NCBI RefSeq assembly: GCF_040681875.1
Contig: NZ_JBFAZP010000002.1
Coordinates: 310,001-374,000, forward strand
Source: Longispora sp040681875
Lineage (GTDB): Bacteria > Actinomycetota > Actinomycetes > Mycobacteriales > Micromonosporaceae
Direction of reading: 5' to 3'
DNA: 64,000 nt
Positions 48,266 to 56,690 of the stretch are shown here, one piece after another (positions within the stretch are counted from its first letter, which is position 1; each line of letters opens with the position of its first letter). The position numbers were made by a program, and so were the translations under genes. The notes beneath the pieces were generated by a model that ran no database searches, was not told where the DNA came from, and saw only the letters and a list, made by a program, of their open reading frames with translations.

Positions 48266-49468
48266 TTGTCCGAGCACCCTCCCGTGCCCCCGGCCGCCCC
48301 GGCGACCCCCGGCACACCGTCCGCCCCGGCGACCCCCGGCACCCCCGGCACGGTCACCGTCTTCGCCTCCCCCACCAGCTGGATCGAGTCCGACGCCGTC
48401 GACCAGTGCCACCAGGTGGCCGCGCTCGACGGCATGCTGCACGTCGCCGGCATGCCCGACCTGCACCCCGGCAAGGGCGCCCCGATCGGCGCGGCCATGG
48501 CGTCCACCGTGCTGTACCCGCTGCTGGTCGGTTCCGACATCGGGTGCGGCATCGCCGTCTTCCCGATCGCCCTCAAGCGGGTGGTACCGGAACGGCTCGC
48601 CGCCCGGTTCCCCGACCTCGACCTGGAGCCCGACGCCGACGACCCCGCCTGGGACGCGCTGGACGAGGTCCCCGGGCACGTCGAGGGCCTCGGGACCGTC
48701 GGGCGCGGCAACCACTTCGTCGAACTCGCCCAGGTCGGGACCGTCCTCGAACCCGACCACGCCGCCCGGCTCGGGCTCGCGGCCGGCGACGTCGTCCTCA
48801 TCGTGCACAGCGGCTCGCGCGGGCTCGGCGAGCAGATCCTGCGCGCGCACACCGAGGTGCACGGGGCCGGGCCGGCCGCCGACCCCGCCGGGTACCTCGC
48901 CGAACACGACCACGCGGTGCGCTGGGCGTCGGCGAACCGGCGCCTGATCGCCGCGCGGGTCGCCCTCGCCCTCGGGGCCCGGCCCACCGAGCCGGTCGTC
49001 GACATGTGCCACAACTCCGTCGAGTACGGCGGCGGGGTCTACCTGCACCGCAAGGGGGCCGCGCCGGGCGACGGCCGCGACGTGCTGGTCGCCGGCACCC
49101 GGGGCACGCCGTCGTACCTGGTGGCCGCGCACGCCGGGCCGGACGCCAACCACTCCGTCGCGCACGGCGCGGGCCGCAAGATGTCGCGGTCCGACGCGCT
49201 CCGCCGGGGCCGGGCCAAGCACACCGTCGAGGAGCTGCGCCGCACCCCGGTGGGGTCGTTCGTGGTGTGCGGGGACCGGCAGCTGCTGTTCGAGGAGGCG
49301 CCGACGGCGTACAAGCGGATCGAGCAGGTGATCGGCGACCTCGTCGGGCACGGGCTCGCCACCCCGGTGGCCACCACGGTGCCCCTGGTCACGTACAAGA
49401 CCGCGGACCTCGGGTCCGGGGAGCGGCGGGACCGGCGGGAGGAGCGCCGGAAGCGGGGGCGGCGGTGA
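48266..49468 (+). CDS. RtcB-family RNA ligase
   Basis: A 400-residue protein of the RtcB family, which joins RNA ends bearing 2',3'-cyclic phosphate or 3'-phosphate to 5'-OH using GTP and Mn2+. Metal and guanylylation residues are visible: Cys in SDIGCGIAVF, His in GRGNHFVEL, His in VHSGSRGLG, His in DMCHNSVEYGG, and the nucleophile region HGAGRKMSRSDA. The N-terminal ~30 residues are Ala/Pro/Thr repeats not seen in standard RtcB. It is shorter than E. coli RtcB (408) by little and resembles the RtcB2-like variant. No archease, RtcA or PrfH gene is adjacent. TTG start with GAAGAGAG upstream. Confidence 0.88.
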   Translation: MSEHPPVPPAAPATPGTPSAPATPGTPGTVTVFASPTSWIESDAVDQCHQVAALDGMLHVAGMPDLHPGKGAPIGAAMASTVLYPLLVGSDIGCGIAVFPIALKRVVPERLAARFPDLDLEPDADDPAWDALDEVPGHVEGLGTVGRGNHFVELAQVGTVLEPDHAARLGLAAGDVVLIVHSGSRGLGEQILRAHTEVHGAGPAADPAGYLAEHDHAVRWASANRRLIAARVALALGARPTEPVVDMCHNSVEYGGGVYLHRKGAAPGDGRDVLVAGTRGTPSYLVAAHAGPDANHSVAHGAGRKMSRSDALRRGRAKHTVEELRRTPVGSFVVCGDRQLLFEEAPTAYKRIEQVIGDLVGHGLATPVATTVPLVTYKTADLGSGERRDRREERRKRGRR

Positions 49469-49601
49469 GGGCCGCGTAGCCTCGCCGGGGAGCGCCTCGC
49501 CGGGGGCGATCTGCCGCACATCTGCCAATATATCGACGTTGATTGATTCTCGCGCGCCGAAGCGGTGAAGTGGTTTACCACCGTTGCACCTTGGAGGCGC
49601 G

Positions 49602-51251
49602 ATGAACCCCCTCTTCTTCCGCCGATCACGCTGGCTCCTGGTCGGCGCCGCCCTCGTCCTGGGCCTGGCCCTGTCGACGCCGGCCGGCGCCGACCCGGTC
49701 CGGGAACCCGCGGACAACCCCTCCGCCGAGTACGTGCTGACCGGCCCCCGGACGAACGCGGACGTCAACGCGATCGCCCGGACCGGCGCGTCGGTCGACC
49801 TCGTCGAACACGGCCGCGTCCTCGTCACCGCGACCCGGACGGAGATCGCCGCGATCGGCAAGCTCGGCTTTGGGATCGAGAAGGCCCCCCGGCAGCACGA
49901 CGACCACGCCCTGCCCGGCCTGGCCGGCTTCCCGCCCGCCGACTCCAACTACCACGACTACGCCGAGCTGACCACGGAGGTGAACAACCTCGCGGCGGCC
50001 AAGCCGGCGATCTTCAAGAAGCTCAGCTACGGCACGTCGTACGAGGGCCGCGACCTGATGCTGATCAAGATCTCCGACAACGTGGCCACCGACGAGGACG
50101 AGCCGGAGATCCTGTTCAACGCGCACCAGCACGCGCGCGAGCACCTGACCGTCGAGATGGCCATCTACCTGATGCACCTGCTCGCCGACAACTACGGCAC
50201 CGACCCGCGGATCACGGCCCTCGTGGACAGCCGCGAGTTCTGGATCATGCCGGACGTGAACCCGGACGGCGGCGAGTACGACATCGCCACCGGCTCCTAC
50301 CGGTCGTGGCGGAAGAACCGCCAGCCCAACACCGGCTCGTCCAACGTGGGCACGGACCTCAACCGCAACTGGCCGTACAAGTTCGGCTGCTGCGGCGGCT
50401 CGTCCAGCAGCACGTCCAGCGAGACCTACCGCGGCCCGTCGGCGTTCTCCGCGCCCGAGACCAAGAAGTACGCGGACTGGGTCCGGACCCGCAACATCGG
50501 CGGCGTGCAGCAGATCAAGGTCGCCATCGACTTCCACACGTACTCCGAGCTGGTGCTGTGGCCCTACGGCTACCAGAGCGCCGACACCGACCCGGTGATG
50601 AACGCCGACCAGCGCGGCACCTTCGCCACGATCGGCCAGCAGATGGCGGCGACGAACAACTACACCCCCGAGCAGGCCAGTGACCTGTACGTCGCCGACG
50701 GGATCGTCATCGACTGGCTGTGGGCCGACCAGCGGATCTTCGCGTACACCTTCGAGATGTACCCGTCCTCCGGCGGCGGCGGCTTCTACCCGCCCGACGA
50801 GGTCATCCCGGCCCAGACGTCGCGGAACAAGGAGGCGGTGCTGAAGCTGTCGGAGTACGCGGACTGCCCCTACCGGGCGATCGGCAAGCAGCAGCAGTAC
50901 TGCGGGACCCCGGGCGGACCCCGGTTCGAGAACGCCGCCGACGTGGCGATCACCGACAACGCGACGGTGGAGAGCCCGATCACGGTGTCCGGGGTCTCCG
51001 GGGCGTCGTCGGTGACCGTGGCCGTGGACATCAAGCACACCTACCGGGGCGACCTGGTGGTCAGCCTGGTCAAGCCCGACGGCACCGTGGTCGTGCTGGA
51101 GGACTTCCCGAACAGCGACTCGGCCGACAACGTGCTCAAGACGTACTCGGCCACGGTGCCCGCCGCGGCCAACGGGGTCTGGAAGTTGCGGGTCCAGGAC
51201 GTGGCCAGCAACGACGTCGGCAAGATCGACGTGTGGTCCCTGCAGTTCTGA
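49602..51251 (+). CDS. secreted M14 zinc carboxypeptidase with P/homoB domain
   Basis: A 549-residue exported protease. The signal peptide (LLVGAALVLGLALSTPAGA) and a short propeptide are followed by the M14 domain at about residues 105-430. Zinc ligands lie in HAREH near residue 176 (HxxE) and in DFHTYSE near 311. The catalytic Glu is in YTFEMYP near 383, and the substrate-binding Asn-Arg is in DLNRNWP. A P/homoB domain (about 440-549, ending VGKIDVWSLQF) completes it. GGAGGC before the ATG fixes the start. The 130 bases upstream include an AT-rich promoter patch near 49520-49550. Confidence 0.93.
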   Translation: MNPLFFRRSRWLLVGAALVLGLALSTPAGADPVREPADNPSAEYVLTGPRTNADVNAIARTGASVDLVEHGRVLVTATRTEIAAIGKLGFGIEKAPRQHDDHALPGLAGFPPADSNYHDYAELTTEVNNLAAAKPAIFKKLSYGTSYEGRDLMLIKISDNVATDEDEPEILFNAHQHAREHLTVEMAIYLMHLLADNYGTDPRITALVDSREFWIMPDVNPDGGEYDIATGSYRSWRKNRQPNTGSSNVGTDLNRNWPYKFGCCGGSSSSTSSETYRGPSAFSAPETKKYADWVRTRNIGGVQQIKVAIDFHTYSELVLWPYGYQSADTDPVMNADQRGTFATIGQQMAATNNYTPEQASDLYVADGIVIDWLWADQRIFAYTFEMYPSSGGGGFYPPDEVIPAQTSRNKEAVLKLSEYADCPYRAIGKQQQYCGTPGGPRFENAADVAITDNATVESPITVSGVSGASSVTVAVDIKHTYRGDLVVSLVKPDGTVVVLEDFPNSDSADNVLKTYSATVPAAANGVWKLRVQDVASNDVGKIDVWSLQF

Positions 51252-51258
51252 ACCGACC

Positions 51259-51293
51259 GGGGTGGCCGCGCCGAGCCTGGGCGCGGCCACCCC
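51259..51293. terminator. bidirectional terminator after the M14 gene
   Basis: GGGGTGGCCGCGCC at 51259-51272 pairs with GGCGCGGCCACCCC at 51280-51293 between two convergent genes. Confidence 0.8.
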
Positions 51294-51313
51294 GGACACC
51301 CCGGCCCGACGGG

Positions 51314-52096
51314 CTACGCGGCGGGCGGCCACAGCAGCGTCGACCACCGCCCGGTCCGCCGGATCCGCTCGTCGCGGCGCGCCCAGGTCGCCGACAGCTC
51401 CCGGTGCAGCCGGTCGAGCTCCCCCGCCGTGCCGATCAGGTGCCGGTGGCCGGGCGCGCCCAGGTAGTGGCCGATCGCGTCGGAGGTGTAGCCCGGCCAG
51501 ACGTCGAGCCGTTCGTCCGGGATCGACCACCAGCCCCGGCCGCGCACCTCGACCGACAGCCGGAACCGCACGGCGGTGATCTCGTCCCACGGGGTCCACC
51601 GGGTCCGCCACCAGGTCCGGAACTCGACACCGGTCGGGGTGAGCAGGACCCTCGGGCCCGGGCGGAGCAGTCCGACCAGCGCCACCAGTCCCGCCAGCGC
51701 GAACAGGACCAGCCACCCGGTTGCCACCCGGCGCCCGGATCCGACGGACAGGAGGCTGTACCAGGCGACCAGGGTCGGCGCCGCGAGCAGCCGCCGGGCG
51801 CGCGCGTAGCCGGCGGGCGGGGCGGCGAATCCGTCCCGGTGCGCGACGAGCCGCGCCGGTGGCCGTCCCCCGAACCACCTCCGGAACAGCCAGACGGCCA
51901 CCGTGGCGACGGGGAAGAACATCAGGACCACGGGGTACGGCAGTTCCGGGTAGTCCGTTGCGGACCACACCGTCGTCCGCAGCGCCACGGCGACGAGGCC
52001 CGTCCCGAGCAGGGCGACGACGAGCAGCAGCTTGACGGGCTCCAGCCCCGGGGAGGCCACCCGGGTCAGGTCGGGCCGGGAGCGCAGCGGGTCCAT
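51314..52096 (-). CDS. membrane protein with PH-like domain
   Basis: A 260-residue protein with about four membrane helices (VKLLLVVALLGTGLVAVAL near residue 22, VVLMFFPVATVAVWLF, and a pair near 115-160). A soluble C-terminal half follows, with LLTPTGVEFRTWWRTRWTPW and DEITAVRFRLSVEVRGRGWW, the strand pattern of bacterial PH-like domains. I chose the ATG at 52096, which lies 7 bases after TACCGT and fits a leaderless message. Function is unknown. Confidence 0.7.
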   Translation of the reverse strand: MDPLRSRPDLTRVASPGLEPVKLLLVVALLGTGLVAVALRTTVWSATDYPELPYPVVLMFFPVATVAVWLFRRWFGGRPPARLVAHRDGFAAPPAGYARARRLLAAPTLVAWYSLLSVGSGRRVATGWLVLFALAGLVALVGLLRPGPRVLLTPTGVEFRTWWRTRWTPWDEITAVRFRLSVEVRGRGWWSIPDERLDVWPGYTSDAIGHYLGAPGHRHLIGTAGELDRLHRELSATWARRDERIRRTGRWSTLLWPPAA

Positions 52097-52271
52097 GACG
52101 CACACGGTAGAGCCGGAAGGCCGCCGCGCGCTGCCCCGCGCGTACCCGTCGCCGTCCCTTTGCTCTGTCCTGTCAGGACAGTGGATGTCGGCGGCTCCGG
52201 GGACGCGCGTCGACCGGGCCGCCCACCGACCCCGCCGCACGCGGAGCGCACGGGCCAGGGATAGTGCCCGG

Positions 52272-52832
52272 ATGAGCGATCATGTCCGGATCTTCTGCCT
52301 GCGGCACGCCGAGGCCGACACCACGTTCGGCGGCGGCGGCCGCGTCAACCCGGCCGCGCCGCTGACCCCGCGCGGCCGGGACCAGGCGGCCTCGGCGGCG
52401 GCGACCTTCCGGGGCGTCGCGGTCGACGGGGTCTACGACAGCACCGCGGTCCGGTCCCGCGACACCGCCGCCGCCGTCGCGCGCGTCGTCGGCGCCGACC
52501 CCGTCCCGATGCCCGGGCTGCTCGAAGCCGACGTGGACGCGGCGACCCTGCGCGCGTGGATCGTCGACCGCGACCTGTCCGCCCGCGCCGAGGACGGCGA
52601 GACCGGCGCCGACGTCGCCGCGCGGGTCACCGCCGCGCTCACCGCCATCGCCGACCGGCACCCGGGCGGGACCGTCGCCGTCGTCGGCCACGTCGCCAGC
52701 CTCACCGTCGGTCTCAGCGAGCTCTGCGGACTCGGCGGCACCGTGTGGGGCAGACCACTGCCGCACGCCGTCCCGTTCCTCGTCGAGCGGAGGGGCGACA
52801 CCTGGACGTGTACCTCCTGGCCAGGCCCCTGA
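52272..52832 (+). CDS. histidine phosphatase-family protein
   Basis: A 186-residue cytoplasmic protein. The phosphoacceptor motif CLRHAEADTT near residue 10 is a variant of the usual RHG, with Ala for Gly. The second His is in VAVVGHVASL near residue 150. Arg and Glu in YDSTAVRSRDTAAAVA and LEADVD fill the pocket. The family includes phosphoglycerate-mutase-like phosphatases; the substrate is unknown. The ATG follows a TAGTGC element by 4 bases. Confidence 0.82.
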   Translation: MSDHVRIFCLRHAEADTTFGGGGRVNPAAPLTPRGRDQAASAAATFRGVAVDGVYDSTAVRSRDTAAAVARVVGADPVPMPGLLEADVDAATLRAWIVDRDLSARAEDGETGADVAARVTAALTAIADRHPGGTVAVVGHVASLTVGLSELCGLGGTVWGRPLPHAVPFLVERRGDTWTCTSWPGP

Positions 52833-52949
52833 CGCACCGGTCGTCGCCCGCGCAGGTCCGCCGGGCCGCGCTCCGGTACCCGTCGTCTGGTCTGTTCCTA
52901 TTTTCGCCATATCCGCTCGTCGGCGCCGCCCGGCCTGTAGACCCCTTGT

Positions 52950-54215
52950 ATGGGTACTTCCACATGGCGCGCCTCGCCGGCCACCATTGCCGCCGCGGCG
53001 TTCCCGGTCCTCGCGCTGATCCTGCTCGCCGTGACCTGGGGCCGGAAGCCGGGACCGGTACTGGTCGGCATCGTGGCGCTGGTCCTGGCCGGGGCGGTGC
53101 TGTCCGCCGTGCACCACGCCGAGGTCGTGGCGCACCGGGTCGGCGAGCCCTTCGGGTCCCTGGTGCTGGCGGTCGCCGTCACCGTGATCGAGGTGGCCCT
53201 GATCATCACCCTGATGATCTCCGGCGGCGAAGGGGCGTCCTCACTGGCCCGGGACACGGTGTTCGCCGCCGTGATGATCACCCTGAACGGCATCGTGGGG
53301 ATCTCGCTGCTGACCGGGGCGCTGAAGTTCGGGGAGACCCTGTTCAACGCCGAGGGCAGCGGCGCGGCGCTCGCCACCGTCGCGTCCCTGGCCGGGCTGA
53401 GTCTCGTGCTCCCGACGTTCACCAACAGCCGGCCAGGGCCGGAGTTCTCCACCGGTCAGCTCGCGTTCGCCGCCGCCGCGTCCCTGGTGCTGTACGCGAG
53501 CTTCGTGGGCGCCCAGACCATCCGGCACCGGGACTTCTTCCTGCCCGTGACGCCGGACGGGCCCTGGGTCCGGACGCCGTCGCTCGCGGAGACCGAGGTG
53601 CGCGGCACCCCCGAGGCCGGAGGCTCCGGGACGCCGATCACGGCTTCCGACGGCTCCGTGGCACGCGGCGCGGTCGACCCCGGGGGCTCCGGGGCGCGCG
53701 GCGCGGTCGACCCCGGGAGCCCGGCGGCCGACGACGGGGAGCACGCGCCGCCGCCCACCCTCCGTGCCACGTGGACCAGCCTCGCGCTGCTCGTCGCCGC
53801 CCTCGTCGCCGTCGTCGGGCTCGCCAAGGTCGAGTCACCCGCCATCGAGTCGGCCGTGCGCGCCGTCGACTTCCCGCTGTCCTTCGTCGGCGTGGTGATC
53901 GCGCTGCTCGTCCTGGCGCCCGAGACCCTCGCCGCGCTGCGCGCCGCCCGGCGCAACCAGCTCCAGACCAGCCTCAACCTGGCGCTCGGCTCGGCGATGG
54001 CCAGCATCGGGCTGACGATTCCGGCGATCGCCGTCGCCATGCTGTGGCTCGACGGGCCGCTGCTCCTCGGTCTGGGGTCGACCCAGACCGTCCTGCTCAC
54101 CCTGACCGTGGTGGTGAGCATCCTGACCGTCGTGCCCGGGCGGGCGACCCGGTTGCAGGGGGTCGTGCACCTGGTGCTGTTCGGCGCGTTCGTGTTCCTG
54201 TCGATCAACCCGTAG
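52950..54215 (+). CDS. chaA: ChaA-like Ca2+(Na+)/H+ antiporter
   Basis: A 421-residue antiporter with about 11 helices in two CaCA-type halves. The alpha repeats are GEPFGSLVLAVAVTVIEVAL near residue 65 and LNLALGSAMASIGLTIPAIA near 345. It would extrude calcium or sodium in exchange for protons. The central cytoplasmic loop (about 205-275) is expanded by low-complexity sequence with a repeated ARGAVDPG. The ATG is 6 bases after TAGACC. It is not adjacent to the calmodulin-like gene (27 kb away) but both concern calcium. Confidence 0.88.
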   Translation: MGTSTWRASPATIAAAAFPVLALILLAVTWGRKPGPVLVGIVALVLAGAVLSAVHHAEVVAHRVGEPFGSLVLAVAVTVIEVALIITLMISGGEGASSLARDTVFAAVMITLNGIVGISLLTGALKFGETLFNAEGSGAALATVASLAGLSLVLPTFTNSRPGPEFSTGQLAFAAAASLVLYASFVGAQTIRHRDFFLPVTPDGPWVRTPSLAETEVRGTPEAGGSGTPITASDGSVARGAVDPGGSGARGAVDPGSPAADDGEHAPPPTLRATWTSLALLVAALVAVVGLAKVESPAIESAVRAVDFPLSFVGVVIALLVLAPETLAALRAARRNQLQTSLNLALGSAMASIGLTIPAIAVAMLWLDGPLLLGLGSTQTVLLTLTVVVSILTVVPGRATRLQGVVHLVLFGAFVFLSINP

Positions 54216-54311
54216 GGCCGGGCGGGCTGACGCGCTAGGGCTACGGGGCCGCGGGGGTGGACCCGACTCCGGTCGTCCGCCCACCGCCGATCGCGGGACC
54301 TGCGGCCCGCA

Positions 54312-54355
54312 CCCGGCCCGGCCCGGCCCGGCCCGGTCAGGTCAGGTCAGGTCAG
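54312..54355. repeat. pentanucleotide microsatellites (CCCGG)5 and (TCAGG)4
   Basis: Five CCCGG units at 54312-54336 run into nearly four TCAGG units at 54337-54355. The TCAGG tract contains the stop codon of the propeller gene and the start of its 3' flank. The rest of the gap 54216-54311 shows no gene. Confidence 0.85.
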
Positions 54356-55306
54356 CGGGGCCGGGGAGGACGCGTCGGGCCGCACCAACCGGGGCGCGCC
54401 CGACCCGTCCGCCGGGACCGCGAACACCGCCGGGTGCCGGGCCCCCGCCGGGGTGGTCGCGTACCCGACCGTCGTCGGGTCGAACCACACCGCCTGGTCG
54501 TCGACGTTCGCCGTCTCCGCCAGGGCGACCTCCTGCCCGGAGGCCAGGTCCAGCACGTGCAGCCGCCACGCCCCGCCCGCGCCGCGCTTCTTGTACGCCA
54601 CCCGGGTGCCGTCCGGCGACACCGCCGGGCACTCGGCGTTCTCGTGGATCGCGGTCAGGGTGCGGGTCCGCAGGTCGCCGCGCAGCAGCCAGGTGCGGCC
54701 GGCCGAACCGAGGGTCGCGTAGAACGTCCGGTCGTCGGCGGCGAAGGTCACGCCCCAGAAGTTGACGTCGGGCCTGTCGTAGGGGGCGCCGTCGACGGTG
54801 AGGGTGAAGTCCTCCAGGGAGCCGTACAACTTCCGGTCCGCCGTGTCGTAGATCCCGGCGGTGGTGGAGAACCGGCCGGGGTCGTAGGAGTCGCCGGACC
54901 GGAACACCGTCCACGCGACGAGGCGGCCCGACGCGGACACCCGGGCCCGGCTCGGGGTGCCGTCGACCCGGACCGTGCGGATCTTCGCCAGGTTCCGGTC
55001 GAGGAGCAGCGCCTCGAAGCCGGCGGGCACGGTGAGGGCGCGCAGGCAGATGGTGGTGCCGCCGGCGGAGTACATCCGCAGGCAGCGCAGGTCGCCGGTC
55101 GCGGCCTCCCCGCCGGGGGCCACCTGGCCGACCCGGCGGTCGCCGGCCGCCTCGTCCACGTAGAGCAGGGTGCCGGACCGGGCCGGGTCCAGTCCTCCGG
55201 TGGCCGCGCTGGCCGGGCGCTGCCGCCACACGGTCCAGCCGACGTAGCCGGCCCCGGCGAGCAGGACGACGGCGATGGTGCAGATTCCGGCGAGCCGGCG
55301 GTTCAT
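54347..55306 (-). CDS. membrane-anchored beta-propeller-like protein
   Basis: A 319-residue protein. An N-terminal signal anchor (LAGICTIAVVLLAGAGYVGW) precedes an extracytoplasmic domain with repeats of the TolB/WD40-like type: ARVSASGRLVAWTVF, VTFAADDRTFYATLG and PAVSPDGTRVAYKKR. The SPDGxxVAY motif is typical of PD40 blades. It is the third gene of an operon with a metallophosphoesterase and an MFS transporter. ATGA overlap with the MFS gene fixes the start. Confidence 0.75.
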   Translation of the reverse strand: MNRRLAGICTIAVVLLAGAGYVGWTVWRQRPASAATGGLDPARSGTLLYVDEAAGDRRVGQVAPGGEAATGDLRCLRMYSAGGTTICLRALTVPAGFEALLLDRNLAKIRTVRVDGTPSRARVSASGRLVAWTVFRSGDSYDPGRFSTTAGIYDTADRKLYGSLEDFTLTVDGAPYDRPDVNFWGVTFAADDRTFYATLGSAGRTWLLRGDLRTRTLTAIHENAECPAVSPDGTRVAYKKRGAGGAWRLHVLDLASGQEVALAETANVDDQAVWFDPTTVGYATTPAGARHPAVFAVPADGSGAPRLVRPDASSPAPLT

Positions 55307-56676
55307 GCGTACTCCCTGTCGGTGGTTCTGTGGACGACGGCGCTGGCGACGGTCGCGACCAGCAGGGCGGCGGCGAACACCGTGAACGCGGGCCGCAGCG
55401 CCCAGCCCTGGGCGAGCGCCCCGAACGCGACGGCGGCGGCCATCCGGGCGAGGGCCTGTCCGGTCTGGACGAGCGCGAGGCCGGTGGAGCGCAGTTCCGG
55501 GGGCAGCAGCGCGCCGACGTGGGCCATCAGGACGCCGTCGGTGGCCGCGTAGTACAGGCCGTGCAGGCCGAGGACCACGGGCAGCAGCGCCCAGCCGGTG
55601 AGGGGGCCGGCGAGCAGGGCGTACCCGGCCACGAGCAGGGCCTGGCCGGCGAGGAACACCCGCCAGCGGCCCAGCCGGTCGGCGAGCCGGCCCACCGGGA
55701 TCGCGGCGAGCAGGAACGTCGCGGCGGTGCCCAGCGGCATGAGCGACAGGGCGTTGCCGCCGATCCCGCTGCGTTCGGCGAGGGTGACGAACAGGAAGGC
55801 GTCCCCGGCGGTGGCCAGGCCCAGCAGCAGGGCGCAGCCGGCGACCCGGCGCAGCGCGACGTTCCGGAGCAGCGCCAGGCTGCCGCGCAGGGTGACCCGG
55901 GGGCGGGCCGGGGCGCCCCCGCGCCGGGCCGCCGGGTCTCCCTGGCCGGCCCCGGGCCGGGCAACCGCCGGCACTCCCCCGTCGGCTCCGGGCCAGGTCA
56001 CCGCGGGGTCTCCCGCACCGGTCCCGGGCGGGGCCATCGTCACCGGGGCCGGCGGGTCGACCCGGACGAAGAAGAACAGGATCAGCACGCCGATCAGCGC
56101 GAGGCAGAAGCTGGTGCCGAACACCGCGTCGTAGGCGCTGCCGATCCCGGCGAGCAGCGCGAACGCGAGCAACGGCCCGAGCAGCGCCCCGGCCGTGTCC
56201 AGCGCCCGGTGCACGCCGAACGCCCGACCCAGCGCCGCCCGGGGCGAGGCCGCCGTGATCATGGCGTCGCGGGGCGCGGTCCGGATGCCCTTGCCGGCCC
56301 GGTCGGCGGCGAGCAGGCCGCCGATCCCGGCCACCGAGCCGCCCACCAGCGGGAAGCCTAGCTTGGTGACGGCGGACAGCCCGTAGCCGAACAGGGCGAC
56401 CGCCCGGGGCCGGGCCGTGCGGTCGGCGAGGTGGCCGCCGGCCAGGCGGAGGACGGCCGTCGCGCCCGTGTACAGGCCGTCGAGGACGCCGAACTGGAGG
56501 TAGCCGATGCCGAGGCCGTAGAGCAGGTACACGGGCAGGAACGCGGCCACGAGCTCCGAGGACGCGTCGGTGAAGAAACTGACCAGCCCGAGCCCCACCA
56601 CGGTGCCCGACACACGCGCGGGGCCGGCGCCCCCCGGGGTGGTGGGGGACGCCGACCTGCTTGTCGCGAGGTACAA
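55303..56676 (-). CDS. MFS transporter
   Basis: A 457-residue transporter with 12 predicted helices. The stretch LVSFFTDASSELVAAFLPVY and motif A RLAGGHLADRTARPRAVALF are visible, as is the IRTAPRDAMI segment between helices 4 and 5. These resemble the MFS group with phosphate/sugar-phosphate or unknown substrates. A 45-residue Pro/Gly-rich insert sits in the central loop. The TTG start has AGGAGAG upstream and lies 14 bases after the phosphoesterase stop. Confidence 0.82.
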   Translation of the reverse strand: MYLATSRSASPTTPGGAGPARVSGTVVGLGLVSFFTDASSELVAAFLPVYLLYGLGIGYLQFGVLDGLYTGATAVLRLAGGHLADRTARPRAVALFGYGLSAVTKLGFPLVGGSVAGIGGLLAADRAGKGIRTAPRDAMITAASPRAALGRAFGVHRALDTAGALLGPLLAFALLAGIGSAYDAVFGTSFCLALIGVLILFFFVRVDPPAPVTMAPPGTGAGDPAVTWPGADGGVPAVARPGAGQGDPAARRGGAPARPRVTLRGSLALLRNVALRRVAGCALLLGLATAGDAFLFVTLAERSGIGGNALSLMPLGTAATFLLAAIPVGRLADRLGRWRVFLAGQALLVAGYALLAGPLTGWALLPVVLGLHGLYYAATDGVLMAHVGALLPPELRSTGLALVQTGQALARMAAAVAFGALAQGWALRPAFTVFAAALLVATVASAVVHRTTDREYA

Positions 56677-56690
56677 GGAACTCTCTCCTG

